Assembly (NCBI RefSeq): GCF_016342785.1
Contig: NZ_JAEINH010000009.1
Location: 62,001 to 126,000, forward strand
From: Sanguibacter suaedae
Lineage (GTDB): Bacteria; Actinomycetota; Actinomycetes; Actinomycetales; Cellulomonadaceae
DNA length: 64,000 nucleotides
Direction of reading: 5' to 3'
Below are positions 24,985 to 32,537 of the stretch, one piece after another (the first letter of the stretch is position 1; every line of letters starts with the position of its first letter). The notes under the pieces were generated by a model. The model did no database searches, had not been told where the DNA came from, and saw nothing but the letters and a program-made list of their open reading frames with translations. The translations under genes and the position numbers were made by a program.

Positions 24985-26489
24985 GAGGGGGAGCCGTCCT
25001 TCGGATCGGGTTCGGGGGGAGCGGGGGAGTCGTCCGGGACCGGTGGTGCCGGTCGGGCGGGCGGTGCGGACGGGGTGGGGCTCGCGCCGTCCAGGGGGAA
25101 GCGGACGCGCACCCGCCACCCGGTGCCGGTGAGGCGCGGACCCACCTCGGCCTCGCCGCGGTGCAGCTGGACGCGCTCGCGGATGCCGCGCAGCCCGTAC
25201 CCGGACCCGGAGGTGCCGGGGCGCTGCTGCCCGTCGTCGAGGACCTCGGCCTCGATCCAGCGGGTCACGGTGGGCTGGGCCGCCGACGCCGGGTCGTCCG
25301 GGGCGGGGTGCTCCTCGTCCGTGACGGGGTGCGTAGTGGTCCCGGTGCGGACCGTGACGCGTGCATGGGAGGCGGTGGAGTGCCTGGCCACGTTGGACAG
25401 GGACTCCTGGACGGTGCGGAACAGGGAGAGGGCGACGGGCCCGGGGACGTCGGCGAGGGGCAGGGCGTCCTCGACGACGGTGAGGTCGACGTCCAGCCCG
25501 CCGGCGCGCTGGACCTCGACGAGGTCGGCGAGGTCCCCGAGGCCGGGTTCGGGGGCACGGCTGCCGTCGGGGCGGTCGGTGTCCGTCTCGCTGCGCAGCA
25601 CACCGAGGAGGGACCGCATGTCGCCGACGGCCTGGCGGCTGGAGGCCTCGATGGTGCGCAGGGCCTCGGCGGCGGCGTCGGGGTTGCGGGTGAGGACCTT
25701 GCGGGCGGCACCGGCCTGGACGCCGATGACGGACACGTGGTGGGCGACCACGTCGTGCAGCTCACGGGCGATGCGCAGGCGTTCGTCGACGACGGCGCGG
25801 CGGGCGAGCTCGCCCGCCTGCTCCCGTACCTGGACGGTCTGCTCGGCGAGGCGCTCACGCTGCAGGGCGGACCGCCACGACGCGCGCCCCGCGGCGATGG
25901 CACCGCCGAAGTAGGCGAGGTTGATGATGCTCGTGTAGAGGACGGCCGCGGCGAGCTGGGGGACGGGGCCGTCGGGCTCGAAGCGCTCGAACTGGTCCAT
26001 GAACCCCGTCGCCATGGTGAACGTCGAGACGAGCCACAGGGTCATGGTGAGCAGCACCAGAGACATGGCGATCCACAGCATGCGGCGGTCCCGCGCCCAG
26101 GCGACGGCGGCGTAGATGGCCGCGAAGTACGCGCCCTGGAAGGCGAGCTCGATCGCGGCGCTCACGCTCAGGTAGGTGAGGCCGAGGAACAGGGCGCTGG
26201 ACAGGACGAGCGCGGAGAGCGGGTGCGTGCGGCGCACCAGCAGCGGCAGGATCATCAGGGCGGTCGCGACGTACCCGCGCCACGTCGCCTCGTCGTCGCT
26301 CGCGCCGACGCTCTTGGACAGCAGCACCATGAGCAGCGCGACCACGAGGAACACGGCGGTCCCGATGACGTCGTTGCGGACCTGCGCCCGGGTGGGGCCC
26401 GGGCGTTCCCACAAGGGTTCGACGGGGTCGTTGAGCCACAGGTCGAGCCGCTCGGGCAGCCGCGGGCGTGCAGGTGCGGAGGAGGCCAT
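24981..26489 (-). CDS. HisKA_3-type sensor histidine kinase
   Basis: A membrane sensor of about 502 residues with five or six hydrophobic segments in residues 40-190, little extracytoplasmic sequence, and a coiled coil (ERLAEQTVQVREQAGELARR). The phosphoacceptor His is in RLRIARELHDVVAHHVSVIG, the DesK/NarL-partner type. The HATPase region carries SNVARHSTASHARVT (N-box) and GYGLRGIRERV (G-box). A Gly/Pro-rich tail ends the protein. ATG 26489 is chosen; GTG 26498 would add three residues. It senses an envelope or membrane signal and phosphorylates the coupled regulator. Confidence 0.9.
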   Translation of the reverse strand: MASSAPARPRLPERLDLWLNDPVEPLWERPGPTRAQVRNDVIGTAVFLVVALLMVLLSKSVGASDDEATWRGYVATALMILPLLVRRTHPLSALVLSSALFLGLTYLSVSAAIELAFQGAYFAAIYAAVAWARDRRMLWIAMSLVLLTMTLWLVSTFTMATGFMDQFERFEPDGPVPQLAAAVLYTSIINLAYFGGAIAAGRASWRSALQRERLAEQTVQVREQAGELARRAVVDERLRIARELHDVVAHHVSVIGVQAGAARKVLTRNPDAAAEALRTIEASSRQAVGDMRSLLGVLRSETDTDRPDGSRAPEPGLGDLADLVEVQRAGGLDVDLTVVEDALPLADVPGPVALSLFRTVQESLSNVARHSTASHARVTVRTGTTTHPVTDEEHPAPDDPASAAQPTVTRWIEAEVLDDGQQRPGTSGSGYGLRGIRERVQLHRGEAEVGPRLTGTGWRVRVRFPLDGASPTPSAPPARPAPPVPDDSPAPPEPDPKDGSPS

Positions 26490-26715
26490 GGACGGCACGC
26501 TACGTCATGGGTGCCCTGGTGAGCGCGACCGTGGACCCGCGCGTGAAGGGGGTGGTGGCGAACCGGGCGACAGCGCGGCAGGGCTGGCCGGTTCGCGGCC
26601 TCGCCGTATGGTTGACGTAGCTGCGCGGCCCCGGAGCTCTGCGAGATCAGGTGCGGGGCCGGCCAGGTCCCACCGCCACGTGTCGCCGTCACCTCAGGAC
26701 GAGGAGCACCGCATC

Positions 26716-27204
26716 GTGAAGTTCACCGTCTCGATCGAGATCGCGTCGCCCCGGGAGACGGTCGTGCAGCTTCTCGAGGACCCCGTGCACCGGCCGAGAT
26801 GGCTGCGGGGTCTGGTGTCGCACGAGACGGTGCGCGGCGAGGACGGCCAGGTCGGTACCGAGTCCAGGGTCGTGTTCCGGGCAGGGCAGCAGACCATGGA
26901 GTGCACGGAGACCGTGACGCGCCGAGAACCGGCCGACCTCCGCGACGTCCCGGCGGACCGCGTCATCCACTTCGAGCGGGAGATCGTGGCAGAAGGCATG
27001 TGGAACGCGGCCCGCGAACGTCTCACTCCGCGCGGCCCCGAGGGCACGCTGTGGGTGAGCGAGAACGAGTACCGCTTCACCGGGATGATGCGGCTCGTGG
27101 CGCCCCTGCTGCGCGGCTCCTTCAAGAAGCAGACACGGCAGCACATGGAGGACTTCAAGGCGTTCGCCGAGGCGGAGACCGACGTCCGTCGGGCGGAGGG
27201 CTGA
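26716..27204 (+). CDS. SRPBCC-family protein
   Basis: The 162-residue product shows the START/SRPBCC-like pattern: KFTVSIEIASPRETVVQLLE at the N-terminus, RPRWLRG, a beta-rich centre (SRVVFRAGQQTMECTETVTR), and a long C-terminal helix (RGSFKKQTRQHMEDFKAFAE). Members bind hydrophobic ligands; many are small polyketide-cyclase/dehydrase-like proteins. The start is GTG 26716 with GAGGAG about ten bases upstream. It stands alone and converges with the XRE/membrane pair. The ligand is unknown. Confidence 0.8.
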   Translation: MKFTVSIEIASPRETVVQLLEDPVHRPRWLRGLVSHETVRGEDGQVGTESRVVFRAGQQTMECTETVTRREPADLRDVPADRVIHFEREIVAEGMWNAARERLTPRGPEGTLWVSENEYRFTGMMRLVAPLLRGSFKKQTRQHMEDFKAFAEAETDVRRAEG

Positions 27205-27291
27205 CCGTCCACCCCTCCGGCTCTGCCGGGTGCCCTCGTGGTGCTCCGCACCGCGCGCTGGTCCGTGCCCTGGTGGCCGTCGCCGTCCGTC

Positions 27292-27507
27292 TCATCCGTC
27301 GCGCCCGGTTGTTTCCGCGTCCGGCGTGAAGAGGTCCTCGATGCGGCACGCGAACGTCTCGGCGAGGCGGAAGGCGAGGGCGAGGCGGGGTTCGTAGCGT
27401 CCGCGCTCGATGGCGTTGATGGTCTGGCGGGAGACGCCGGTCCGTGCCGCGAGATCCTCCTGGGAGAGTCCCGCAGCCATCCGTCTGCGGGCGAGCGTGT
27501 TCTCCAC
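27292..27507 (-). CDS. Small XRE-family regulator
   Basis: A 71-residue single-domain HTH protein. LARRRMAAGLSQEDLAARTG, then VSRQTINAIERGRYEPRLAL and FACRIEDLF, is the YozG/Cro-CI 70-residue type. It is preceded, nine bases upstream on the same strand, by a membrane-protein gene, a pairing seen often in Gram-positive genomes. GTG 27507 is chosen because it gives the family length. It probably represses its own operon through the GGAAACTTTCC-type sites in front of the membrane gene. Confidence 0.82.
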   Translation of the reverse strand: MENTLARRRMAAGLSQEDLAARTGVSRQTINAIERGRYEPRLALAFRLAETFACRIEDLFTPDAETTGRDG

Positions 27508-27515
27508 GGTGGCGC

Positions 27516-27893
27516 TCAGAGGTGCCGGGGCGCGCGGGCGTACTGGATCCAGAACGTCGCGAGCGTGAGGACCAGCGTGCCGTAGACGAGGGCTCCCGGG
27601 GCGAACCAGTCGTTCACTATGAGCCACGTGCCGACGACCGCGAGAGACACGATGGTGATCGGGAGGGTGTGCACCGCGGCGAAGCGCTCCTGATCCCGCT
27701 CGATGCTGTCCGGTTGGTCCGCCCGGCGTGCGCGCCGCCGACGCGTGGTGATGATGTTCACCGCGAGCCCAGCACCGACGGGCACGAGCCCGTTCAGCAC
27801 CAGGAACACCCCCTCGGGGACGTGGTCGTGAACCGCCGCGGCCGAGATCGCGGACGCGATCACGACGAGCCCAAGGACCAACCACGTACGCAT
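27516..27893 (-). CDS. Small multi-pass membrane protein paired with XRE regulator
   Basis: The 125-residue product has four hydrophobic segments (about 3-20, 27-45, 76-93 and 98-115). The loop after segment 2 is basic (TTRRRRARRADQ), which suggests an N-in topology. The start is ATG 27893. Relatives of this pair are commonly unannotated; a signalling or stress-linked membrane function is only guessed. It is the first gene of a two-gene operon with the XRE regulator. An AT-richer promoter with repeated GGAAAC motifs lies upstream. Confidence 0.65.
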   Translation of the reverse strand: MRTWLVLGLVVIASAISAAAVHDHVPEGVFLVLNGLVPVGAGLAVNIITTRRRRARRADQPDSIERDQERFAAVHTLPITIVSLAVVGTWLIVNDWFAPGALVYGTLVLTLATFWIQYARAPRHL

Positions 27894-27906
27894 CACGACC
27901 CCCGAT

Positions 27907-27958
27907 GGAAAGTTTCCTTTACGTGAGGAGTTTCCAGCGGGCACCAAGGGTGTGTCAA
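27907..27958 (-). promoter_or_regulatory. Promoter and repeated operator of the membrane/XRE operon
   Basis: On the reverse strand a consensus -35 TTGACA (27958-27953) has GGAAAC 17 bases on (27935-27930). GGAAAC recurs inside the palindrome GGAAAGTTTCC (27907-27917). Two sites 18 bases apart, one over the -10 position, fit autorepression by the small XRE protein. Confidence 0.5.
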
Positions 27959-28124
27959 GGCAACGTGCGTTCGAGACCCCGGGCAGACCATGTTCGTCCC
28001 GACGGGAGATGCAGGGGGCTGCAGAGCCTCGTCGCCCGCGCGACGACCGGATCGCGCGAGCACGTCGGCCGGGCCTGGGCACGATCACCGTCGACGCCTG
28101 CCTTTCCTGATACTGTCGGAGCAG

Positions 28125-28142
28125 ACCTTGACGACCTTGACG
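28125..28142 (+). repeat. Tandem 9-bp repeat in front of the second RES antitoxin
   Basis: ACCTTGACG occurs twice without a gap (28125-28133 and 28134-28142), just ahead of the ribosome site of the antitoxin gene at 28154. It could be an operator for autoregulation. The rest of 27894-28153 holds the divergent promoters and no gene. Confidence 0.45.
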
Positions 28143-28153
28143 GGAGGTGTGTG

Positions 28154-28672
28154 GTGACGACGCGTGAGGACTACCAGCAGGTGCTGCTCGCCGAGCTGAC
28201 CGACCAGATCGCCGACCGGCTGCGCTCCACGGACGTGAGCGGGCTCGCCTCCCCGGCCGACGTCGCGCGCCAGATGATGACGCAGCTCCCGCAGGCGCAG
28301 CCACACCCCTGGGCGCAGCAGATCGGCCCGTTCTACGACACAGCAGGCGTGGTCGCCATGATCGGCTCGAGCAAGGCCGCGGTGTCCGACCGTGTGCACC
28401 GCGGCACCCTCATCGGCGCGCTGACACGCAACGGGACCATGGTCTACCCGGCGTTCCAGTTCGAAGGGCGCGAGATGCACCCCGGCATCAAGAGCGTGCT
28501 CGGTGCGTTCAAGCGATCCGGGCTCGACGGCTGGGCGATCGCCTCCTGGTTCACCGTGCCCGCCGAGGACCTCGACGGGCAGACGCCTGCACAGTGGATC
28601 CGCGACGGCCACGACATCACGGTCGCCCGCGAGCTCGCACTGGAGACCGTCGCACGCTGGACGGCCCCGTGA
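28154..28672 (+). CDS. MbcA/ParS/Xre-type antitoxin of the second RES module
   Basis: A 172-residue antitoxin. A central HTH-like part (YDTAGVVAMIGSSKAAVSDR, about 59-78) is followed by the toxin-binding C-terminal domain (GWAIASWFTVPAEDLDGQTP, then AQWIRDGHDI), whose W-x-x-P...LDG-x-TP-x-x-W pattern is typical. GGGAGG sits six bases before GTG 28154, preferred over GTG 28151 (three bases). The tandem repeat ahead of it may be its operator. It is longer than the first module's antitoxin, and the two share only the general scheme. Confidence 0.78.
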   Translation: MTTREDYQQVLLAELTDQIADRLRSTDVSGLASPADVARQMMTQLPQAQPHPWAQQIGPFYDTAGVVAMIGSSKAAVSDRVHRGTLIGALTRNGTMVYPAFQFEGREMHPGIKSVLGAFKRSGLDGWAIASWFTVPAEDLDGQTPAQWIRDGHDITVARELALETVARWTAP

Positions 28673-29310
28673 GCGGAGTCGCTCGCACCGGTTCCACCCA
28701 GCAACCGCCCGACCCCCGGACGGATCTCACCAGGTTCCCCCAGCGCACGGTCACGAAGGGGACGCAGTGGTGCCGGGAGCACGGCCCACAAGGACCGTGG
28801 TACTTCGCCGCCGGACCAGGAGGACGGTTCAACCTCGACGAACCCCACGGCACCCTCTACCTCGCGAACAGGCCCGAGGCTGCGGCGCGCGAGAGGATCG
28901 GGCCCGACCACGTCCAGCACGGGGCGATCCCTCGTGCGATCGTGGAGAACCGGTGGGTCTCCACCCTCCCGCTCGCCGAGACCGTCTCGGCCGCCCACGT
29001 GACGCACGAGTCGGCACCGAGCTTTCGCGTGGTCCCCGAGCTCACGACCATGCGGCCCTACGACACCCCCCGCGCATGGGCCCGCGCGTTCTTCGCGGCA
29101 GGATTCACCGGCATCTGGGGGATGCTGCGCCACTCCAGCGCCACCTGCCGTGGCCTGTCGGTCTTCGGTCCGGTCGGCACCCGGGACTGGCCCCGCGACC
29201 CGACGCCAGTCCCACTGCGCGCTCTGCTCGACGAGATGCCCGGACTCACCGTCGTCGACCCGCCCCACACCAGCGATCTGGAGATCCTCAGACCTCCTGA
29301 CCGGGCGTAG
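28669..29310 (+). CDS. RES-domain toxin, second module
   Basis: A 213-residue toxin. GPGGRFNLDEPHGTLYLANR followed by PEAAARERIG carries the RES-family Arg and Glu positions, and the conserved Ser may lie in ATCRGLSVFG. RES toxins hydrolyse or modify NAD+ and arrest growth when the antitoxin is lost. The start GTG 28669 overlaps the antitoxin stop (GTGA). It differs in length and sequence from the first RES toxin in the window, so the two modules look unrelated rather than duplicated. Confidence 0.78.
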   Translation: MSGVARTGSTQQPPDPRTDLTRFPQRTVTKGTQWCREHGPQGPWYFAAGPGGRFNLDEPHGTLYLANRPEAAARERIGPDHVQHGAIPRAIVENRWVSTLPLAETVSAAHVTHESAPSFRVVPELTTMRPYDTPRAWARAFFAAGFTGIWGMLRHSSATCRGLSVFGPVGTRDWPRDPTPVPLRALLDEMPGLTVVDPPHTSDLEILRPPDRA

Positions 29311-29404
29311 CTGCACGCGGTGGAGAGCCCGCCGAGACCTCGGGAACGCATCCGATCAGCGGCCTTCCGCACACCGCCCCATCCCGTGAGCGAGACTTGC
29401 TGTC

Positions 29405-29755
29405 GTGGACGATCAGGATCTGGACGATGACGCTTCGTGGTCTGTGGTGTTCGAGGACTTCCGGAAGGCCGTCATCGCTGAGCTGTTGGCCGAGGTGGCG
29501 CCAGGGCATCCGCTCCACGGGCGGGAGATCGAACCTGTGATGCGCTGTGTCGGGTGTGACGACGTCCTCGTCCGGGTCGGTGCGAAAGGCGACGGTCTGG
29601 TGCATGCAACGTGGTCGCGCAAACGCGAATCGCTGCTCTTCCCGAGGTGCCCGCACACCCTTGATGACACGAGGCTGCGTGCGACGCACGCTCGATGGAG
29701 TGAATTTTGCATCGCAGAGGACCTCAAACTGGAGCTACCCGAGCAGCGAGGGTGA
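29405..29755 (+). CDS. Hypothetical acidic protein with CxxC motif
   Basis: The 116-residue product has a very acidic N-terminus (MDDQDLDDDAS), a helical stretch, then MRCVGCDD and FPRCPHT, which together could bind a metal. Cys residues sit at about 48, 51 and 82. The end is LELPEQRG. GTG 29405 is the start; no strong ribosome site was seen. It follows the second RES toxin by 94 bases and may be part of the same accessory patch. No family was recognised. Confidence 0.5.
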   Translation: MDDQDLDDDASWSVVFEDFRKAVIAELLAEVAPGHPLHGREIEPVMRCVGCDDVLVRVGAKGDGLVHATWSRKRESLLFPRCPHTLDDTRLRATHARWSEFCIAEDLKLELPEQRG

Positions 29756-30145
29756 TCTCCTCGCAACCGTCTCCACACGCGACGGGTAGCAGAGGTGCGG
29801 CCGAGCGAGGACGAGTTCGTGCAGCGAGCTGCTGCACGACTTCCTTGGGGCATGTGGTCGTCCTGTTGGACCGGATCCGCCCGGGGGCGCGCCGCTGGTA
29901 CGCCGCCCAGGCCGGCGACGCGGGCTTATCGTGTGCGGTGTTGGAGCGCGAAATCTGCGAACTGCTTGGTTCCTGGGTCTTGCGGAGACTCCCGGCAGAT
30001 CGTCGGCGGTAGCTGAGGCGGTGTTGTGGTCGTGGCTGTTGTTCTTTGTGCTCAGCAACGAGTCCCCCAACATTGCGGGACTCATCGCGCGTCCTCGAGC
30101 GCTCTTCTCCATCGGCGCGAGCGTCCGTGATGCCATCCTGAGGGT
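29756..30145. other. 390-base gap without a convincing gene
   Basis: Open frames exist on both strands but none has a ribosome site, family features or codon bias of a real gene. It holds one clean inverted repeat, GAGTCCC (30060-30066) and GGGACTC (30077-30083). The base composition is less GC-rich than the surroundings, as in the following gene. Confidence 0.4.
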
Positions 30146-31114
30146 GTGTCTTCCTTCGGCTCGCCCAAGCCAGCGCCCGCCACACCCATGCCTGATTTGG
30201 AGGGCCCCCACCTGGCGGGCCAGGCGCTGCACATGATGTGCCGGCTCCGCGACCACATCGAGCGCATCGACAACGGGGCGGCGTACGCTGCGGACGACCT
30301 CGCAGTGGTCCTGCGTGCGCTGCTCGCACCTGCGCATGGCAATGACGTCCTGCGACGCCTCGAGGACAGCTCGGGTATCGACCCGTCCAGGATTCTCGTG
30401 ACGCGGCAGGCTGACACGACGGCGAAGTTCTCCGTCGGCTCTCTGCCGACACGCCCCGGGGCTGAGGTTCACGGTGCGGAGTGGGTCCCGTGGCGTGACT
30501 GGATTCAGCGGCCCGTGGTGCACACCGAGTGCCAGGGCGCCTCAGTGACGTACTCGTGGGCGAAGTTCCTGAGTACGTACGCGAACAAGTGGGGAGGGGC
30601 GCACCTGGACCGGACCGTACCAACGCACCTGCAGTTGATCGACGGATGGTCGTTCGGTGGGTTACTCCTGAGCGGGTACCTTTTGCGCTCGGCAGGGCTC
30701 GTAGCTTGGGCGCATACTCACCGGGCGCTGTCACAGGGGAAGTTCCGTTTGGGAACTGCCTCGCTCTCTACCGAAGTGGACGAGAAGGCGCGCTTGGGTG
30801 TCCCCGGGAGTATCGCCACTGACCCGAGGGATCAGCTCGCGCTCGGCGAGCTCCAGTGGCTGACGCTGACGAGTGAGGAGTTGGCGTTTCACCTGTACGT
30901 AGACCCCAGCCAACCAGTCAGTGCACGCATGGCCCCAAGCGCGATTCCGTTTGAGATGACGTTCAAGCCCTCGGACGTCACCAGGGAGCCCCCAGTCCGA
31001 AACGAGGTCCGTCAAGTTGCACCGAAGAACGTGGTTGCGGCCGCCGACAGCTCTCGGTCTCTTCGGATGTCTGGGCGGATCACGGCCCCTCCGACGTCGA
31101 ATGTGACTGAGTAG
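30146..31114 (+). CDS. Orphan protein of unknown function in a lower-GC patch
   Basis: The 322-residue product starts with a short Pro/Ala-rich region. A helical part follows (ALHMMCRLRDHIERIDNGAA), then WAKFLSTYANKWGGAHLD at about 141-158, and a C-terminal beta-rich half. No known catalytic motif was recognised. GTG 30146 is the start; ATG 30188 would drop 14 residues. Codon use is visibly less GC-biased than in its neighbours (for example TTG, TTA and TTT codons), suggesting recent acquisition. It is flanked by stretches without genes (29756-30145 and 31115-31332). Confidence 0.55.
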   Translation: MSSFGSPKPAPATPMPDLEGPHLAGQALHMMCRLRDHIERIDNGAAYAADDLAVVLRALLAPAHGNDVLRRLEDSSGIDPSRILVTRQADTTAKFSVGSLPTRPGAEVHGAEWVPWRDWIQRPVVHTECQGASVTYSWAKFLSTYANKWGGAHLDRTVPTHLQLIDGWSFGGLLLSGYLLRSAGLVAWAHTHRALSQGKFRLGTASLSTEVDEKARLGVPGSIATDPRDQLALGELQWLTLTSEELAFHLYVDPSQPVSARMAPSAIPFEMTFKPSDVTREPPVRNEVRQVAPKNVVAAADSSRSLRMSGRITAPPTSNVTE

Positions 31115-31332
31115 TGGTCGCGGAGAGCGGTCTGTCTGCCGGGTCTTGAGGGCGCCTCGCTTGTACAGGGCGCGCTGTGCGCTGACTCCGGCCTGCGCGT
31201 GAAGGCAGGAGATCGGAGCATCGCGGTGGCCACATCGAGGCGCCGAGGTCCCGCATACGGCACGTCGCGCGCTTGGGCCCCTGCACGATCCTTTACGTCT
31301 AGCGCCTTGCCGATTCCCGTTGAGCGCTCCCC

Positions 31333-31581
31333 TCACCGCCGGGTGATGGCCGACGCCCACACCCACACGTACCCCTCGCGGCCGTGCTCGTCGGCGTAGT
31401 GGACGTACCCGGCGCGGGGCGACCAGGCGACGGCCTCGCCGGTGACGAGGACGTCGCGGCCGCGCGCGTCGGTGATCCACGCCTGCACGGGCACCGACTC
31501 CGTGGGGCGCGTGATCGGCTGACCCACGGCCTTGGGGCCCAGGCTGCGGGCCATGTCGCGCACCGGGATCTTGTCCACCAT
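31333..31581 (-). CDS. 82-residue protein behind a LexA (SOS) box
   Basis: The 82-residue soluble protein begins MVDKIPVRDMARSLGPKAVG. It has a strand-rich middle (PVQAWITDARGRDVLVTGEA) and ends YVHYADEHGREGYVWVWASA, then ITRR. It has six aromatic or Trp-rich positions in the last half and no Cys. It looks like a small beta-barrel or SH3-like fold, but no family was recognised. The perfect LexA site lies 13 bases upstream of ATG 31581, so the gene should be DNA-damage inducible. Its role, for example as an inhibitor or repair accessory, is unknown. Confidence 0.75.
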   Translation of the reverse strand: MVDKIPVRDMARSLGPKAVGQPITRPTESVPVQAWITDARGRDVLVTGEAVAWSPRAGYVHYADEHGREGYVWVWASAITRR

Positions 31582-31593
31582 GCACCCAGGGTA

Positions 31594-31609
31594 TCGAACA
31601 GGTGTTCGA
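31594..31609 (-). promoter_or_regulatory. LexA (SOS) box
   Basis: TCGAAC-AGGT-GTTCGA is a perfect match to the Gram-positive LexA consensus CGAACRNRYGTTYG and to the longer TCGAAC-N4-GTTCGA used in actinobacteria. It sits in the promoter region of the 82-residue protein gene, ending 13 bases before the start. Confidence 0.88.
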
Positions 31610-31668
31610 ACGAAGCTCGAGAAGGTCGAGCGGGGGAGAAGATCACCCCCGCGGGCGGTGCTCGAGAC

Positions 31669-32055
31669 CTACCGCTGGATCCGCAGAGGTGTCTCGCTCA
31701 CGAAGGCGACGGCGACGCCGTGCAGTCTCCCGAGGCGCTCGAACTCGCCGCGGACGGCCTCGGCCTGGCCCCACGACGCCGCCGCGTAGACGAGGTCGCT
31801 CCCGATGGAGTAGTCCGTCAAGCGGTCCTCCAGGTCGGGGTCCTCGACGAGCTGCTCGTCGCTCGGGGCGTCGGGGCCGTTCATCGGAGGGAACGCGCGG
31901 ATCAGGTCACGGTAGAACGCCTGCAGCGCCGGAGTGGTCACCTGCGGGTCCGCGTACGAGTGGCCCTCCGTCCACTGCGACCGGTCGTCCCACCACCTCT
32001 CGAAGCCGTCATCGGTGGTGGCCTCGGGGTCGAAAGCGAGGATGTCGTAGCTCAT
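31669..32055 (-). CDS. Conserved hypothetical protein
   Basis: The 128-residue acidic cytosolic protein has MSYDILAFDPEATTDDGFER at the start, WTEGHSYADPQVTTPALQAF, IRAFPPMNGPDAPSDE and AAASWGQAEAVRGEFERLGR. Similar small proteins occur in many bacteria, often near immunity-like or accessory genes. No catalytic motif is present. The start is ATG 32055. It lies upstream of the SOS-boxed gene on the same strand but is separated from it by 87 bases that contain the LexA site, so they are probably separate transcripts. Confidence 0.7.
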   Translation of the reverse strand: MSYDILAFDPEATTDDGFERWWDDRSQWTEGHSYADPQVTTPALQAFYRDLIRAFPPMNGPDAPSDEQLVEDPDLEDRLTDYSIGSDLVYAAASWGQAEAVRGEFERLGRLHGVAVAFVSETPLRIQR

Positions 32056-32120
32056 GGGGCACAACGTACTGGTCGCCCCTCGTTCACCTCCGACTCACCC
32101 GTGGTCGTTACGGTCCCGGC

Positions 32121-32525
32121 ATGACAGCACGAGCCCTCACCGCCCTCACGTCCGCAGCGCTCCTCGTCGCGCTCGCGGGATGCTCCTCGGACGCGCCGCC
32201 CACCGACGCGAGCGTCGACGCCTACTGCGACGCGTACACGGAGTGGGCCCTCACCACCGAGGGCACCGACTGGGAGGCGTACTCCGAAGCGGCAGGCCGC
32301 CTCGTGGAGGTGGGCACCCCGGAGGGGACGCCCGACGCGGAGCGTCACGCCGTCGAGCTGTTCGCCGATTGGGTTCGGAGCGAGGCGCCCGGCGAGCGCC
32401 TGAGCATCGCGCAGTGGGCACCCGAGGAGGACCGGGCCGGCATCTACGGTCTGATGGACTGGTCCCAGGTCACCTGCGTGACCGGCGAGGTCGCGGAGAC
32501 GGGCGCGAACCCCTTGGGTCGCTGA
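32121..32525 (+). CDS. Small lipoprotein
   Basis: The 134-residue product has a lipobox signal (LLVALAGC, Cys about 21). It is followed by an acidic domain with three Cys (about 21, 35 and 119) and several Trp residues (EWALTTEGTDWEAYSEA, LFADWVRSEAPGE). No family was recognised. It is expected at the outer face of the membrane. It is divergent from the preceding conserved hypothetical gene. Confidence 0.7.
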   Translation: MTARALTALTSAALLVALAGCSSDAPPTDASVDAYCDAYTEWALTTEGTDWEAYSEAAGRLVEVGTPEGTPDAERHAVELFADWVRSEAPGERLSIAQWAPEEDRAGIYGLMDWSQVTCVTGEVAETGANPLGR

Positions 32526-32537
32526 CCCCACCGCGCC

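Noticed and set aside
29795-30016. 73-codon plus-strand frame in the 390-base gap
   Set aside because: No ribosome site and composition (Arg, Ser, Trp, Cys) typical of a chance frame.
29724-30734. Minus-strand frames across the gap and the 322-residue orphan gene
   Set aside because: No ribosome site or family features; the plus-strand frame at 30146 is longer and better composed. The orphan status keeps this less certain than the other cases.
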